Source of the DNA: an uncultured Sphingomonadaceae bacterium
GTDB taxonomy: Bacteria > Pseudomonadota > Alphaproteobacteria > Sphingomonadales > Sphingomonadaceae
NCBI GenBank assembly: GCA_947499975.1
Contig: CANMQE010000002.1
Location: forward strand, 677,658 to 741,657
Direction: 5' to 3'
DNA length: 64,000 bases
The notes under the pieces were generated by a model that saw only the letters and a list, made by a program, of their open reading frames with translations, was not told the DNA's origin and did no database searches. How positions within the stretch are numbered: position 1 is the stretch's first letter; each line of letters opens with the position of its first letter. The translations under genes and the position numbers were made by a program. This document shows positions 55,471 through 64,000 of this stretch, one piece after another.

Positions 55471-56442
55471 ATGGTCGATTTCATTGCCAATAACGAGATC
55501 GCACGCTTCGCAGTCCTCGCTCTGGTTTTCATCGTCGTGCTCGGCGTCGTGGCCTATGTGACGCGATACTTTTCCGAGCGGGCGGAGGTGCAGAAGCAGA
55601 TCGCAAAGATCGGAACCGGACCGACCGAGCAATTGAGAACCGGCAGGCTCGTAGAGGCCAGGAACAGCGCCTGGCTGGGGCTTCTCGAGAAGATCGAAAA
55701 GAGCGGATTAAGCCTTGCCGATACACGCGGCGACAAGCTGCGCAAACAGTTGGTGGCAGCAGGCTTTACCGCCAACCACGCCCCGCGTGTCTATACGCTG
55801 ACGAGGATCGTCCTCGTTTTCGTGCTGCCGATCTTTTTCTTCGTGGTTGTCTCTTTGACCGAACAGGATCTCAGCATCCTGCAGCTTTATTTTCTGGGCG
55901 TGCTGTTTGCCGCAATCGGTCTGTTCCTGCCCAACCTCTATATCTCGGCGAAAGCCAGCCGCCACGAGGAAATGGTCCGCAGGGGTTTCCCCGATTGCCT
56001 CGACCTGATGCTGGTGTGCGTGGAAGCCGGCCTTGGTCTCGAAGCGGCGATGGATCGCGTGGGCAGGGAGATGATCGCATCGCATCCGAAGATCTCGGCG
56101 CTCCTCTCGCTCGCCACGCTGGAAATGCGCGCTGGTGCATCGCGCGACGACGCCCTGCGCAAGATGGGTGACATGAGCGGGGTGGATGAAATCCGCAGCT
56201 TTTCCACGCTCCTGATCCAGTCGGACAAGATGGGGACGAGCGTTGCAGAAACCCTGCGCGTCTACGCCGACGAGATGCGGGAGAAGCGCAGGCTTCGGGC
56301 CGAAGAGAAGGCCCATCGCCTACCCGTACTGATCTCGATCCCGCTGGTGGTTTGCATGCTGCCGACGATGATCGGCGTTCTTATGATACCTGGGGTCGTA
56401 AGAGCGGTTAGAACACTTTTCCCAGCTCTATCGGGGGGATAA
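55471..56442 (+). CDS. tadC: Tad platform protein TadC
   Basis: 323 residues. Same T2SSF architecture: FPDCLDLMLVCVEAGLGLEA and FSTLLIQSDKMGTSVAETLRVYADEMR, with four helices. Partner of TadB. ATG 55471 abuts the tadB stop directly, GGAGG upstream. Confidence 0.92.
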   Translation: MVDFIANNEIARFAVLALVFIVVLGVVAYVTRYFSERAEVQKQIAKIGTGPTEQLRTGRLVEARNSAWLGLLEKIEKSGLSLADTRGDKLRKQLVAAGFTANHAPRVYTLTRIVLVFVLPIFFFVVVSLTEQDLSILQLYFLGVLFAAIGLFLPNLYISAKASRHEEMVRRGFPDCLDLMLVCVEAGLGLEAAMDRVGREMIASHPKISALLSLATLEMRAGASRDDALRKMGDMSGVDEIRSFSTLLIQSDKMGTSVAETLRVYADEMREKRRLRAEEKAHRLPVLISIPLVVCMLPTMIGVLMIPGVVRAVRTLFPALSGG

Positions 56443-56445
56443 GAC

Positions 56446-57135
56446 ATGAAAGCTATTCGCCGAATTGGTCTGATTGCTGCAACGGGCGCACTTCTGTCCG
56501 GCTGCAGTCTTTTCAGCGGTAACAGTGGTTCTGCGCTCAGTGCGTCTCAGCAAGCGGATCCATCGACAGCGCAGACGGTTGCCGAAATCCAGCTCGAAGT
56601 CGGGCGCGAGAACCTCAGCGAGGGGAACCTGGCCACGGCCGCGCGCTATCTCGCCGGAGCCCGCATGCACCCGGAAACCCGCGCCGATGCGGCGAACGCG
56701 CTCGGCGTGGTCTACGTGCGCCTGGGCCGGCTCGATGTGGCTCAGCGCTATTTCCAAGAAGCGCTGGAGGTTCAGCCGGACAACGCGCGCTTCGCGACCA
56801 ATCTCGCACGGCTTGAAGGAGACGTGAGTTTCGCCCGCGCAAAGGCGCTGGAAACGCGCGCTGAACCCGCAACGGAAATGGCGCAGCTTGCCGTGCCGGT
56901 AGCCGAGGTTCGCGGATCCCGCGAAGCACGTGTCGCTCCGCGCCAGCAGCGGCATGTCATTCACATCCAGACCAGCGAGAGAGCCGAAAGCGAAGCGCCG
57001 CAGATGGAAATCTACAAGCGGCGTCCCGTGGTGCAGATGGTGGAGCGCGAGGAAACGCAAGGTCAGCCGGTAGAACCGCAGGCTGAAGTCTCGCAAGCCA
57101 AGGTCATCGAGTATCCGGTAAGGGTCGAGATTTGA
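56446..57135 (+). CDS. tadD: TPR lipoprotein TadD
   Basis: 229 residues. Lipobox LLSGC at the start, then about three TPR-like units (ARMHPETRADAANALGVVYV, LDVAQRYFQEALEVQPDNAR) and a charged Gln/Glu tail. Pilotin-type or assembly lipoprotein of Tad systems. Stop overlaps cpaA (TTGA). Confidence 0.88.
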   Translation: MKAIRRIGLIAATGALLSGCSLFSGNSGSALSASQQADPSTAQTVAEIQLEVGRENLSEGNLATAARYLAGARMHPETRADAANALGVVYVRLGRLDVAQRYFQEALEVQPDNARFATNLARLEGDVSFARAKALETRAEPATEMAQLAVPVAEVRGSREARVAPRQQRHVIHIQTSERAESEAPQMEIYKRRPVVQMVEREETQGQPVEPQAEVSQAKVIEYPVRVEI

Positions 57136-57587
57136 TCGAGGCCGCAGAGGTTTCTATCTACCTCTGTATCGCGCTATGCCTGATTGCAGCAGTCTGGGAT
57201 GTTCGCACGCGGCGGATACCCAATCTGCTGTGTGCGGGGATTGCTGCCACGGCAATCGGCGCCAGCTATCTGATGGGCGGTTTCGCGCTTCTGGGATCCA
57301 GTGCCCTTCACGCTCTCCTGGCATTGCTCGGAGGAATGGCCCTTTTTGCTACGGGCTTCATCGGGGCTGGGGATGCGAAGATGTATAGCTCTGCGGCCTT
57401 CGCGGTTCCACTGGGCGGCGCGTTGCAGATGCTTGGCTGGACTTCGGTCGCCGGGCTGGGGTTGCTGATCGTCATGGCGGCTACGCGCCGGCTTTCGGGA
57501 AAGCCGCTCAGGGAGGGGGGGAAGAGCTTCACCGTTCCCTATGCCGTTCCAATCACTATCGGCTTTACGGTCACCGCGCTCATGTAA
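57132..57587 (+). CDS. cpaA: Prepilin peptidase CpaA/TadV
   Basis: 151 residues, A24 peptidase. About six helices; catalytic Asp pairs in WDVRTRRIPN and GFIGAGDAKMYS (GxGDxK). Cleaves Flp and the TadE-type pseudopilins. Start is TTG 57132 overlapping the tadD stop. It is the last gene of the plus arm. Confidence 0.9.
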   Translation: MIEAAEVSIYLCIALCLIAAVWDVRTRRIPNLLCAGIAATAIGASYLMGGFALLGSSALHALLALLGGMALFATGFIGAGDAKMYSSAAFAVPLGGALQMLGWTSVAGLGLLIVMAATRRLSGKPLREGGKSFTVPYAVPITIGFTVTALM

Positions 57588-57654
57588 TGAAGGCCGCTTT
57601 GTAGAAAGGGCTGGGGCTATCTTTGCAATTGAGCGCGCCAGTTAGCAGTGCGAG

Positions 57655-57912
57655 CTACTGACTTTCGGCACATCTTGCACGCGCTGCCATGCACTTCAGT
57701 TTCTTGGCAGCGAACAGCGGTACGATAACCGAAAGTGCGATGCCGCCAAGCGAGCATATTGCCATCCAGATCGCCATCAGCGTGCCACCGGCCTGGTAAA
57801 GGCCGTAGAAAACAGGCGCGGTCAAGACGATGCCTCTTACCTCATTGGCCACCAGCAGAACGGCAAAAGCCTTGGTGAACATGTCGAACAAAGGGGAGGT
57901 TAGGAAGCTCAT
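57655..57912 (-). CDS. Small two-to-three-helix membrane protein
   Basis: 85 residues: hydrophobic segments at about 12-28, 30-48 and 50-68, then a basic Lys/Arg tail with two cysteines. No family recognised. The start at 57912 has only a weak ribosome-binding sequence. It converges with cpaA. Confidence 0.55.
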   Translation of the reverse strand: MSFLTSPLFDMFTKAFAVLLVANEVRGIVLTAPVFYGLYQAGGTLMAIWMAICSLGGIALSVIVPLFAAKKLKCMAARARCAESQ

Positions 57913-58263
57913 GAACTCTTGTTACTTGATCATCGTTGACAAAAAGTTTCTCCATCCCGGCCAGCGGCCAGTAATTGGAAACAATAGAAGGGGTAAACCA
58001 GCTGTTTAGATGAGCTCGGGCGTCCGCTAAAACGGGATATGCTCGATAACGAACCGGATAGAGCGGCGTCTCCTGCTCATGCTACAATTGATAGTATTTA
58101 AATGGTTAACGACGTCCCCGGAGCGTCGTTCCAGATCCGCACTTGCCGCATGGGCGAAGTGGGATAGTTCGGTCGGCAGAGCCGATGAAATGATGCTGGG
58201 GGCAGTCTGGCGCGATAACCAGGCGATTGTTCGAGAGGATTAATGCAGCCCGGTCGCGGCGCC
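57913..58263. other. 351-bp non-coding gap
   Basis: AT-rich compared with genes around it; I see no gene, only a TTAA-ATGG-TTAAC stretch near 58097-58111 that is not spaced as a CtrA site. Confidence 0.4.
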
Positions 58264-59079
58264 CTAGCGTTTGGGAATCTTTCCGCCCAGTTCCAAGAGT
58301 TTGCTCACGATCTCGCTGCGTTCGCGCGGACAGATGCGTGTATCGACGGTCACGAAAACGCTGCCCTTCCTGATTTCCTGCTCGAGGTAGTTGCTGGCCA
58401 TGCCATCCACGTCGAAGTCGGAAAGCACTTTGGAGAGTGCGGCCCCGGTAGCGCCGATCACCCCGCTGAGAGCCGCCACCGATCCGAAGGCCGAAGCGGC
58501 AGCTGCGCCTGTCGCTGCGATTGGCCCGACGCCGGGTATAGCAAAGACGACGATGCCGAAAAGAGCGCCCGCGATGCCGCCACCCGCCGTCGCGCCGGTC
58601 ACTTCCATTCGGCCGTGGCCATCGGGCCAGACGAGACTCTGCCCAATGAACAACGAAGCCTTGGAGAGCACGCAGAACGCGTCCTGTGGCATGCCTGCAC
58701 GGGAAAGGTCGGCCACTGCGCGATCGGCCTGTTCCCGCGATCTGAAGATAGCGGTTACCGCGTGGTTACGAATGGCTCTTTCTTCTTTCACGGCCTCTCT
58801 GAACCCGCCGACGAAGCCATTGCGGTCCTTGGCCGAAGCGAAGATCGCCCGAAGGCCTGAATTGTCTTTCAGCCGGGCAACGCTGTCGGAAAGGTTGTCG
58901 TGATACAGGGTCCGCAGAAGCTGGTCGACGCTTGACTGGCGCAGGCACTTGTCAGTGGCGCGATTGATCCATTCCACCTCTTCGGGCTTGGGACAATCGT
59001 CATGTAGATAGTTCAGGGCATTCAGTTGATCCGGCTTCACCACGAAGCATTCGCTCGGATCTCTCACCGTAACCATCAC
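58264..59079 (-). CDS. Stress-type membrane protein with glycine-rich helix hairpin
   Basis: 271 residues. Middle part has VTAIFRSREQADRAVADLSRAGM (YflT/DUF-type 'general stress' motif), then a Gly/Ala-rich hydrophobic hairpin (GGGIAGALFGIVVFAIPGVGPIAATGAAA, about 165-215) and a C-terminal SVFVTVDT strand. Likely membrane-interacting; function unknown. The N-terminal 90 residues look different (helical, DQLNALNYLHDDCPKPEEV). Confidence 0.7.
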   Translation of the reverse strand: MMVTVRDPSECFVVKPDQLNALNYLHDDCPKPEEVEWINRATDKCLRQSSVDQLLRTLYHDNLSDSVARLKDNSGLRAIFASAKDRNGFVGGFREAVKEERAIRNHAVTAIFRSREQADRAVADLSRAGMPQDAFCVLSKASLFIGQSLVWPDGHGRMEVTGATAGGGIAGALFGIVVFAIPGVGPIAATGAAAASAFGSVAALSGVIGATGAALSKVLSDFDVDGMASNYLEQEIRKGSVFVTVDTRICPRERSEIVSKLLELGGKIPKR

Positions 59080-59699
59080 CTTCCCCTGGCATCTTCGTCC
59101 TGCTTGACGTCGTCAGACTATCTCTTGCTGACTTAAAGTATCTTTAGCAGAGTTTTCTTTCTGTAGGACTAACGAACCAGTCGTTGCGTTCGTGCGAATG
59201 GTCATCAGCCAGTCCAGTCTGCAAAGACTTTTGAAAACAAAGAAAGTTTTCTAATAGAATCAATCTAGAGGTAGTCTTGCTTTCTGTAGAGAGTTCTCTG
59301 CATGGATGGCCTTTGATGTCGGGATCGGTGTCCTCCCTATCAAAAAATTGCTTTCAGGCGAGGTGCGAGTCGCGACAGCAAAGTCGCGCCCCCACCGATT
59401 TTGAATGTCGGGAAAAAGTGTTCGCCAGTGGCACAGTACCGATATTCCGCTGCTTTCAAGTCGATCAATCCCATCGTGAACTTCTTGGGAAAAGCATTTG
59501 AACTCAACTATTTGAATTGGTCATCGCCTCGGCTGTGATTGGCCCCATGTAGATCTGAACTTCGTCAAATGGTTAACAACCTTGTAACCATGAGGTTTTC
59601 CTGTTCTCGTTTCCCCGATGAGCGACCGGTTGGGGGACTGGTCGCGGCAATATTGCAGTCGGCTGCCATTGGTTCGCCTCACTGCAGATGGGGTGTATT
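59080..59699. promoter_or_regulatory. 620-bp upstream region of the giant adhesin
   Basis: AT-rich non-coding stretch. Hairpin GCGACC/GGTCGC at 59622-59645 in the presumed 5' leader, and AATGGTTAACAACCTTGTAACC near 59571. A 74-codon frame (59277-59501) is not convincing. Long leaders are common before big repeat adhesins. Confidence 0.4.
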
Positions 59700-62600
59700 A
59701 TGAGCGAAGAACTGAACGATTTCGGCATCGACACGACCGGCAGCGAAGACGCGCTGGACAACGAAAAGCCGACGCAAGCAGGCAAGCAGGCTTCGCCGCA
59801 GGTTCAGGTGCAGGCGGCCGGTTCCGATAACACCGTAATCCTGCCGTCGGGCCAGGCAATCGAAAGCCTGGAGGCGGAAGGACGCGATCTTGTGATCGTG
59901 CTGACCGATGGCACGCGCATCGTCGTTCCCGATGGCGCAATCGTCATTCCGCAGATCGTAATCGACGGCACGCCGATCCCGCCTGCCAACGTGGCCGCCC
60001 TTCTTGTGGGTAGCGAGCCGGAACCCGCTGCCGGTGCAACGCAGAGCTCGGGAGGCAATTTCGCCACGGATCCCGGCGAGATCCAGTCCGCCTTCGATAT
60101 CGGCAATCTCCTGCCCTACACCGAACTGCCGCAGAACGAGCAGCCGGAAGAGGAAGTCATTCCCGGGTTCATCGACGAGGAGCCGGATGTCATCATCCAG
60201 ACTCCCGACAGTCCGGTCGGCGTGGAAAACGCCATCGCATCCGTCAGTGAAGACGGCCTGCCATCGCGCGGCGATCCGGCAGAGCCGGAGGGCACCGATG
60301 CCGCCAGCGATAGCGAAACCACGACCGGCACCATCGTTTTCGTGGCCCAGGACGGGCTTTCCGCGATCCTGATTAACGGGGTCGAGATAACCGCTGTGGG
60401 GCAGACCTTCACCTCGCCCAACGGCATTCTCACGATCACGTCCATCGATCTTGCCACGGGCGAGATCGGCTTCAGCTATACGCTGACCGACAACACGCTG
60501 GGCACCGAGAGCGACAATTTCTTCGAAGCCACGGTCATCGATACAGATGGCGACGAGGCGACAGCATCGCTGGAGATCCAGATTTCCGACGATAGCCCGA
60601 TTGCCGCTGACGATATCGGCATTGTTCCGGGCGGAAGTCACGCCCCGATAAACGGCAACGTGCTCGATAACGATCAGCCGGGTGCGGATGGCTATTCCCT
60701 CGACGGCGCCGTCACCGGCTTCAGCAACGATGGGGGAACGGCAGAACCGGGCACCAGCCTGCAGGGCGAATACGGCGTGCTGACGCTGAACGGCGATGGC
60801 ACCTACACCTACATCCGCGATCTGAACACGCCCGGCGGCGTGGAAGAAACCTTCGATTACATAATCGAGGACCAGGACGGATCGACCGCTTCGGCACAGC
60901 TCACCATTACGATCGGGAACACTGGAAACGTCGTCGTCGCACCGGTCATCGGTGAAGGCACGAGCGTTGACGAAGAAGGCCTTCCCGCCCGCTCGAACGA
61001 GCCTGCCGGTAGCGGCGAAATCGCTGACGACGATGGCGCGAACAACAGCGATAACAGCGAAGAAACCACGGGCACGATCACCTTCAATTCGCCCGATGGC
61101 GTCTCCCTTATCTCGATCAGCGGCACCACGGTAGAGCAGGGAAATCTGCCGCAGACCATCGTATCCGACGATACCGGCACGCTCGTCGTGACACAGTTCA
61201 CGTACGATCCCGTCACCGGGGATGGCACGATCACCTATACCTATACGCTGGCCGACAACACGTCGGGCGACGACACGTCCGTCTCATTCGATATCGTGGT
61301 AACCGATCTCGATGGCGATGCGGCGGAGGACGTTCTCGTCATCGACATCGTCGACGATACCCCGATCGCGCGGGCCGATTCTGACACGGTCATCGAGGGC
61401 GGCATGATTTCCGGCAATGTACTGGATGGCACGGGCACGCAAAGCGGTGCCGCCGGGGCCGATACGCCGGGTGCAGACGGCTTCGCAGCCGATGGCGGCA
61501 TGGTGGGCGTACGCCTTGCAAGTGGCGACCTGACAAGCGCAGCCGATGGAAATATCGGCACGACGATCAACGGACTTTACGGCACCCTCACGCTGAACGC
61601 GGATGGCAGCTACACCTATAATGCCACGGCAGATGCGGTTCAGGCCGATGCGCAGGACGTGTTCGTCTACACCATTGCCGATGGTGATGGAGACCTCTCC
61701 ACCACGACGCTGACGATCGATGTCGCCAATGTCGATCTGGCCGTCGACAACGATACCGTTACCGTGAACGAGGCCGCGCTCGATGCCCTGGGCAGCAATC
61801 CTGCCAGCACGGCAGAAACCGCCACCGGTCAACTGGCCGTGGGCGGATCCGGCGTCACCTACACGCTGGACAGCGGCAGCGACACCTACGGCACGCTCAC
61901 GCTCAATCCCGATGGCAGCTACAGCTACACGTTGACGCAGCCGTTCGACAGCAGCCCCGATGCCGACGATGGCACGAATGTGGAAACGGGCGTCGAAACC
62001 TATACCTACACCGCGACAGATGCTGCCGGTAACAGCGTCTCGGGCACGATCACGGTCGACATCGTGGACGATGTACCCACGGCCAATGCGGACTTCGATT
62101 CCGTCGTCGAGGATGGGCCGCTGTCGGCTACGGGTAACGTCATCACCGGCGTCGACATCGCGCAGGGTGATGCGAACGCCACTGACGGCGTGGCCGATAT
62201 CAAAGGTGCGGACGGTGCGCTGGTGACCGGCGTTGTCGCTGGCCAGGCGGCCGGCGATGTGTCGGGCAACGTCGGCACGGCGGTGGCCGGCCTCTACGGT
62301 TCGATCACGATCGATGCCGATGGCAGCTATGAATACGTGCTCGATAACCTCGATCCGAGGGTCCAGGGCCTGGGCGCGACTGAAACGCTTGCAGAGACCT
62401 TCTCCTACAGTCTTACCGATGGCGACGGGGATACCAGCACCACCACCATTACCGTGACGGTAAATGGTGCGGATGATCCGGTGGTGCTAGGCGGCTTCAA
62501 TCTCGGCGGCGCCGAACAGGTCGTCGACGAGGATGATCTGGCGGACGGCAGCTCGCCGAATGCCGCCGCTCTCAAGCAGTCGGGCACCTTTGATCTGAGC

Positions 62601-64000
62601 AGCGTCGACGGCCTGGCCACGCTCACGATCGACGGCACCTCGATCTACGGGGCTGGAGTGACCTATCCCGCCACGTTCACCGGAAGCTTCGGCACGCTCA
62701 CGATTACAGGTGTGACAAACACTCTGGATGCCGACGGCGACGTTATCGCGGCGAGCGTGTCCTACGAATATACCCTGTCCGACAACACCGATGCGCACCA
62801 GCTTGCCGGAGAGGACCGGGTAACGGACAGCTTCACGGTCGTGGCGACCGACACGGACGGTTCCACCGATAGCAGCGCGCTTGAGATCGACATCATCGAC
62901 GATGTTCCCACCGCCAGCGCGGACAGTGCAGGCGTTGTCGAAGGCGGCACGATCGACTTTGGCGACAATGCCGGCGTGCTGGCCAATGACGAGGGCGGTG
63001 CCGATGGCATCGGCCAGATCGTGGGCGTTCGTGCGGATGGCGATCCTGCCGACGTGACGAGCGATGCGGCAGGCGGCGTGGGCACGCAGATCGCGGGCGA
63101 TTACGGCACGCTGACGCTGGAGGCGAACGGCACCTATCGCTACGAGGCGAATGCCGATGTGCTGGATGCAGATGCGCAGGACGTGTTCGTCTACACCATT
63201 GCCGACAGCGACGGCGACCTCTCGACGACGACGCTGACGATCCAGCTCTCGGCGGTAACGCTGGTGGGCGACGACGATGACGTGGCGGTGCTGGAAGCGG
63301 CGCTGGATCTCGTGGCGGACGGCGACGATCTTGTCGCGGGCAATGTGACCGGCAGCGATCCTGCCAGCACCGGCGAGACGGCGACGGGCCAGCTCGCGGT
63401 GACGGGCGCCTCGGGCACGGTGACCTATGCGCTGGATGGCAGCGGGCAGGGCACCTACGGCCAGCTGCAGCTGAACAATGACGGCAGCTACACCTACACG
63501 CTGACGGATCCGGTGGACGGCGACAGCCTGGTGCCGGACGAGGGCGGCGACAATGGCAGCAATGTCTACCAGGACGTGGAAAGCTTCACCTACACGGCAA
63601 CAGATGCCGCCGGTAACACGGTAACGGGCACCATCCGCGTGGACGTGACCGACGATGTTCCCACCGCCAGCGCGGACAGCGCAGGCGTTGTCGAAGGCGG
63701 CACGATCGACTTTGGCGACAATGCCGGCGTGCTGGCCAATGACGAGGGCGGTGCCGATGGCATCGGCCAGATCGTGGGCGTTCGTGCGGATGGCGATCCT
63801 GCCGACGTGACGAGCGATGCGGCAGGCGGCGTGGGCACGCAGATCGCGGGCGATTACGGCACGCTGACGCTGCAGGCGAACGGCACCTATCGCTACGAGG
63901 CGAATGCCGATGTGCTAGATGCGGATGCGCAGGACGTGTTCGTCTACACCATTGCCGACAGCGACGGCGACCTCTCGACGACGACGCTGACGATCCAGCT
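59700..64000 (+). CDS. Giant BapA/VCBS-type repeat adhesin (3' end outside window)
   Basis: 1433 residues visible, no stop. No Sec signal; the N-terminus (MSEELNDFGIDTTGSEDALD) and the following VVVPDGAIVIP region suit a type I-secreted Bap-like prefix domain with proline/glutamate-rich stretch (about 100-180). From about residue 200 come Ig-like VCBS repeats ending SDTDGD or DGDGD-like Ca-binding loops, each starting VDDVPTA. Module starts are near 60588, 61353, 62067, 62898 and 63651 (238-277 residues apart). ATG 59700; weak SD (GGGGTG). Confidence 0.88.
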   Translation, partial: MSEELNDFGIDTTGSEDALDNEKPTQAGKQASPQVQVQAAGSDNTVILPSGQAIESLEAEGRDLVIVLTDGTRIVVPDGAIVIPQIVIDGTPIPPANVAALLVGSEPEPAAGATQSSGGNFATDPGEIQSAFDIGNLLPYTELPQNEQPEEEVIPGFIDEEPDVIIQTPDSPVGVENAIASVSEDGLPSRGDPAEPEGTDAASDSETTTGTIVFVAQDGLSAILINGVEITAVGQTFTSPNGILTITSIDLATGEIGFSYTLTDNTLGTESDNFFEATVIDTDGDEATASLEIQISDDSPIAADDIGIVPGGSHAPINGNVLDNDQPGADGYSLDGAVTGFSNDGGTAEPGTSLQGEYGVLTLNGDGTYTYIRDLNTPGGVEETFDYIIEDQDGSTASAQLTITIGNTGNVVVAPVIGEGTSVDEEGLPARSNEPAGSGEIADDDGANNSDNSEETTGTITFNSPDGVSLISISGTTVEQGNLPQTIVSDDTGTLVVTQFTYDPVTGDGTITYTYTLADNTSGDDTSVSFDIVVTDLDGDAAEDVLVIDIVDDTPIARADSDTVIEGGMISGNVLDGTGTQSGAAGADTPGADGFAADGGMVGVRLASGDLTSAADGNIGTTINGLYGTLTLNADGSYTYNATADAVQADAQDVFVYTIADGDGDLSTTTLTIDVANVDLAVDNDTVTVNEAALDALGSNPASTAETATGQLAVGGSGVTYTLDSGSDTYGTLTLNPDGSYSYTLTQPFDSSPDADDGTNVETGVETYTYTATDAAGNSVSGTITVDIVDDVPTANADFDSVVEDGPLSATGNVITGVDIAQGDANATDGVADIKGADGALVTGVVAGQAAGDVSGNVGTAVAGLYGSITIDADGSYEYVLDNLDPRVQGLGATETLAETFSYSLTDGDGDTSTTTITVTVNGADDPVVLGGFNLGGAEQVVDEDDLADGSSPNAAALKQSGTFDLSSVDGLATLTIDGTSIYGAGVTYPATFTGSFGTLTITGVTNTLDADGDVIAASVSYEYTLSDNTDAHQLAGEDRVTDSFTVVATDTDGSTDSSALEIDIIDDVPTASADSAGVVEGGTIDFGDNAGVLANDEGGADGIGQIVGVRADGDPADVTSDAAGGVGTQIAGDYGTLTLEANGTYRYEANADVLDADAQDVFVYTIADSDGDLSTTTLTIQLSAVTLVGDDDDVAVLEAALDLVADGDDLVAGNVTGSDPASTGETATGQLAVTGASGTVTYALDGSGQGTYGQLQLNNDGSYTYTLTDPVDGDSLVPDEGGDNGSNVYQDVESFTYTATDAAGNTVTGTIRVDVTDDVPTASADSAGVVEGGTIDFGDNAGVLANDEGGADGIGQIVGVRADGDPADVTSDAAGGVGTQIAGDYGTLTLQANGTYRYEANADVLDADAQDVFVYTIADSDGDLSTTTLTIQ
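62898..64000 (+). repeat. Near-identical 350-bp DNA repeats in the adhesin
   Basis: 62898-63247 and 63651-64000 (753 bp, 251 codons, apart) are almost identical at the DNA level (a handful of mismatches, e.g. GAG/CAG). The copy continues past the window, so unit homology may extend. High DNA identity means recent duplication and recombination-prone length variation. Confidence 0.9.

Noticed and set aside
62898..64000. Repeat as an insertion sequence
   Set aside because: It is coding, in-frame with the adhesin, and has no terminal inverted repeats or transposase.

Overview
The window is one continuous stretch of GC-rich chromosome from an alphaproteobacterium. The best guess is Sphingomonadales, probably Erythrobacteraceae. 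The reasons are the Ser/Thr-rich surface protein with a PAPG-type sorting tail, the two AUR1/PAP2-type membrane enzymes beside the Tad pilus genes, the split Tad locus, and the style of the housekeeping proteins. I see no insertion sequence, prophage, integrase or CRISPR array. Many genes are packed with ATGA or TGATG start/stop overlaps.

Region 1 (1-10,900) is mostly housekeeping. It holds a partial NhaP2-type antiporter, aroC, ruvA and ruvB separated by a DsrE-like secreted protein and a small membrane protein, a low-complexity surface protein with a PEP-CTERM-like tail, a rhodanese lipoprotein overlapping acnA, and a DMT exporter. Region 2 (10,900-18,000) has two convergent L,D-transpeptidase-type genes whose stop codons lie in one hairpin. 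A dense minus-strand run follows: GT-like protein, aspartic protease, HDAC-like deacetylase, inorganic pyrophosphatase, thioredoxin-like lipoprotein and ispG. Region 3 (17,800-31,000) has ZntB and Kef-type transporters, a GAF-EAL protein with a CtrA-like site upstream, a GNAT enzyme, an MscS-related membrane protein, a six-gene MoxR/DUF58/SpoIIM/RDD operon, and pheA.

Region 4 (31,100-41,000) has a membrane cytochrome c, rlmE and ppx/gppA. It then has what I consider the most interesting locus: a fatty-acid-hydroxylase-like protein, two glycosyltransferases of the TIGR04282/TIGR04283 arsenosugar type, an extended SDR, an ArsM arsenite methyltransferase, a MerA-like flavoprotein disulfide reductase and a radical SAM enzyme that does not look like canonical ArsS. 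This could be a variant organoarsenical (arsenosugar or arsenolipid) pathway.

Region 5 (41,000-57,600) follows a tRNA-Gln(CTG) and is a Tad/Flp pilus locus in two arms. The minus arm carries two TadE-like genes and TadG. The plus arm carries flp, cpaB, cpaC, a small lipoprotein, cpaE, cpaF, tadB, tadC, tadD and cpaA. Between them sit two PAP2/AUR1-like membrane enzymes flanking an M23 peptidase. Region 6 (57,600-64,000) has small membrane and stress-type proteins and the start of a giant repeat adhesin of the BapA/VCBS kind, whose roughly 240-280-residue modules run off the window edge.
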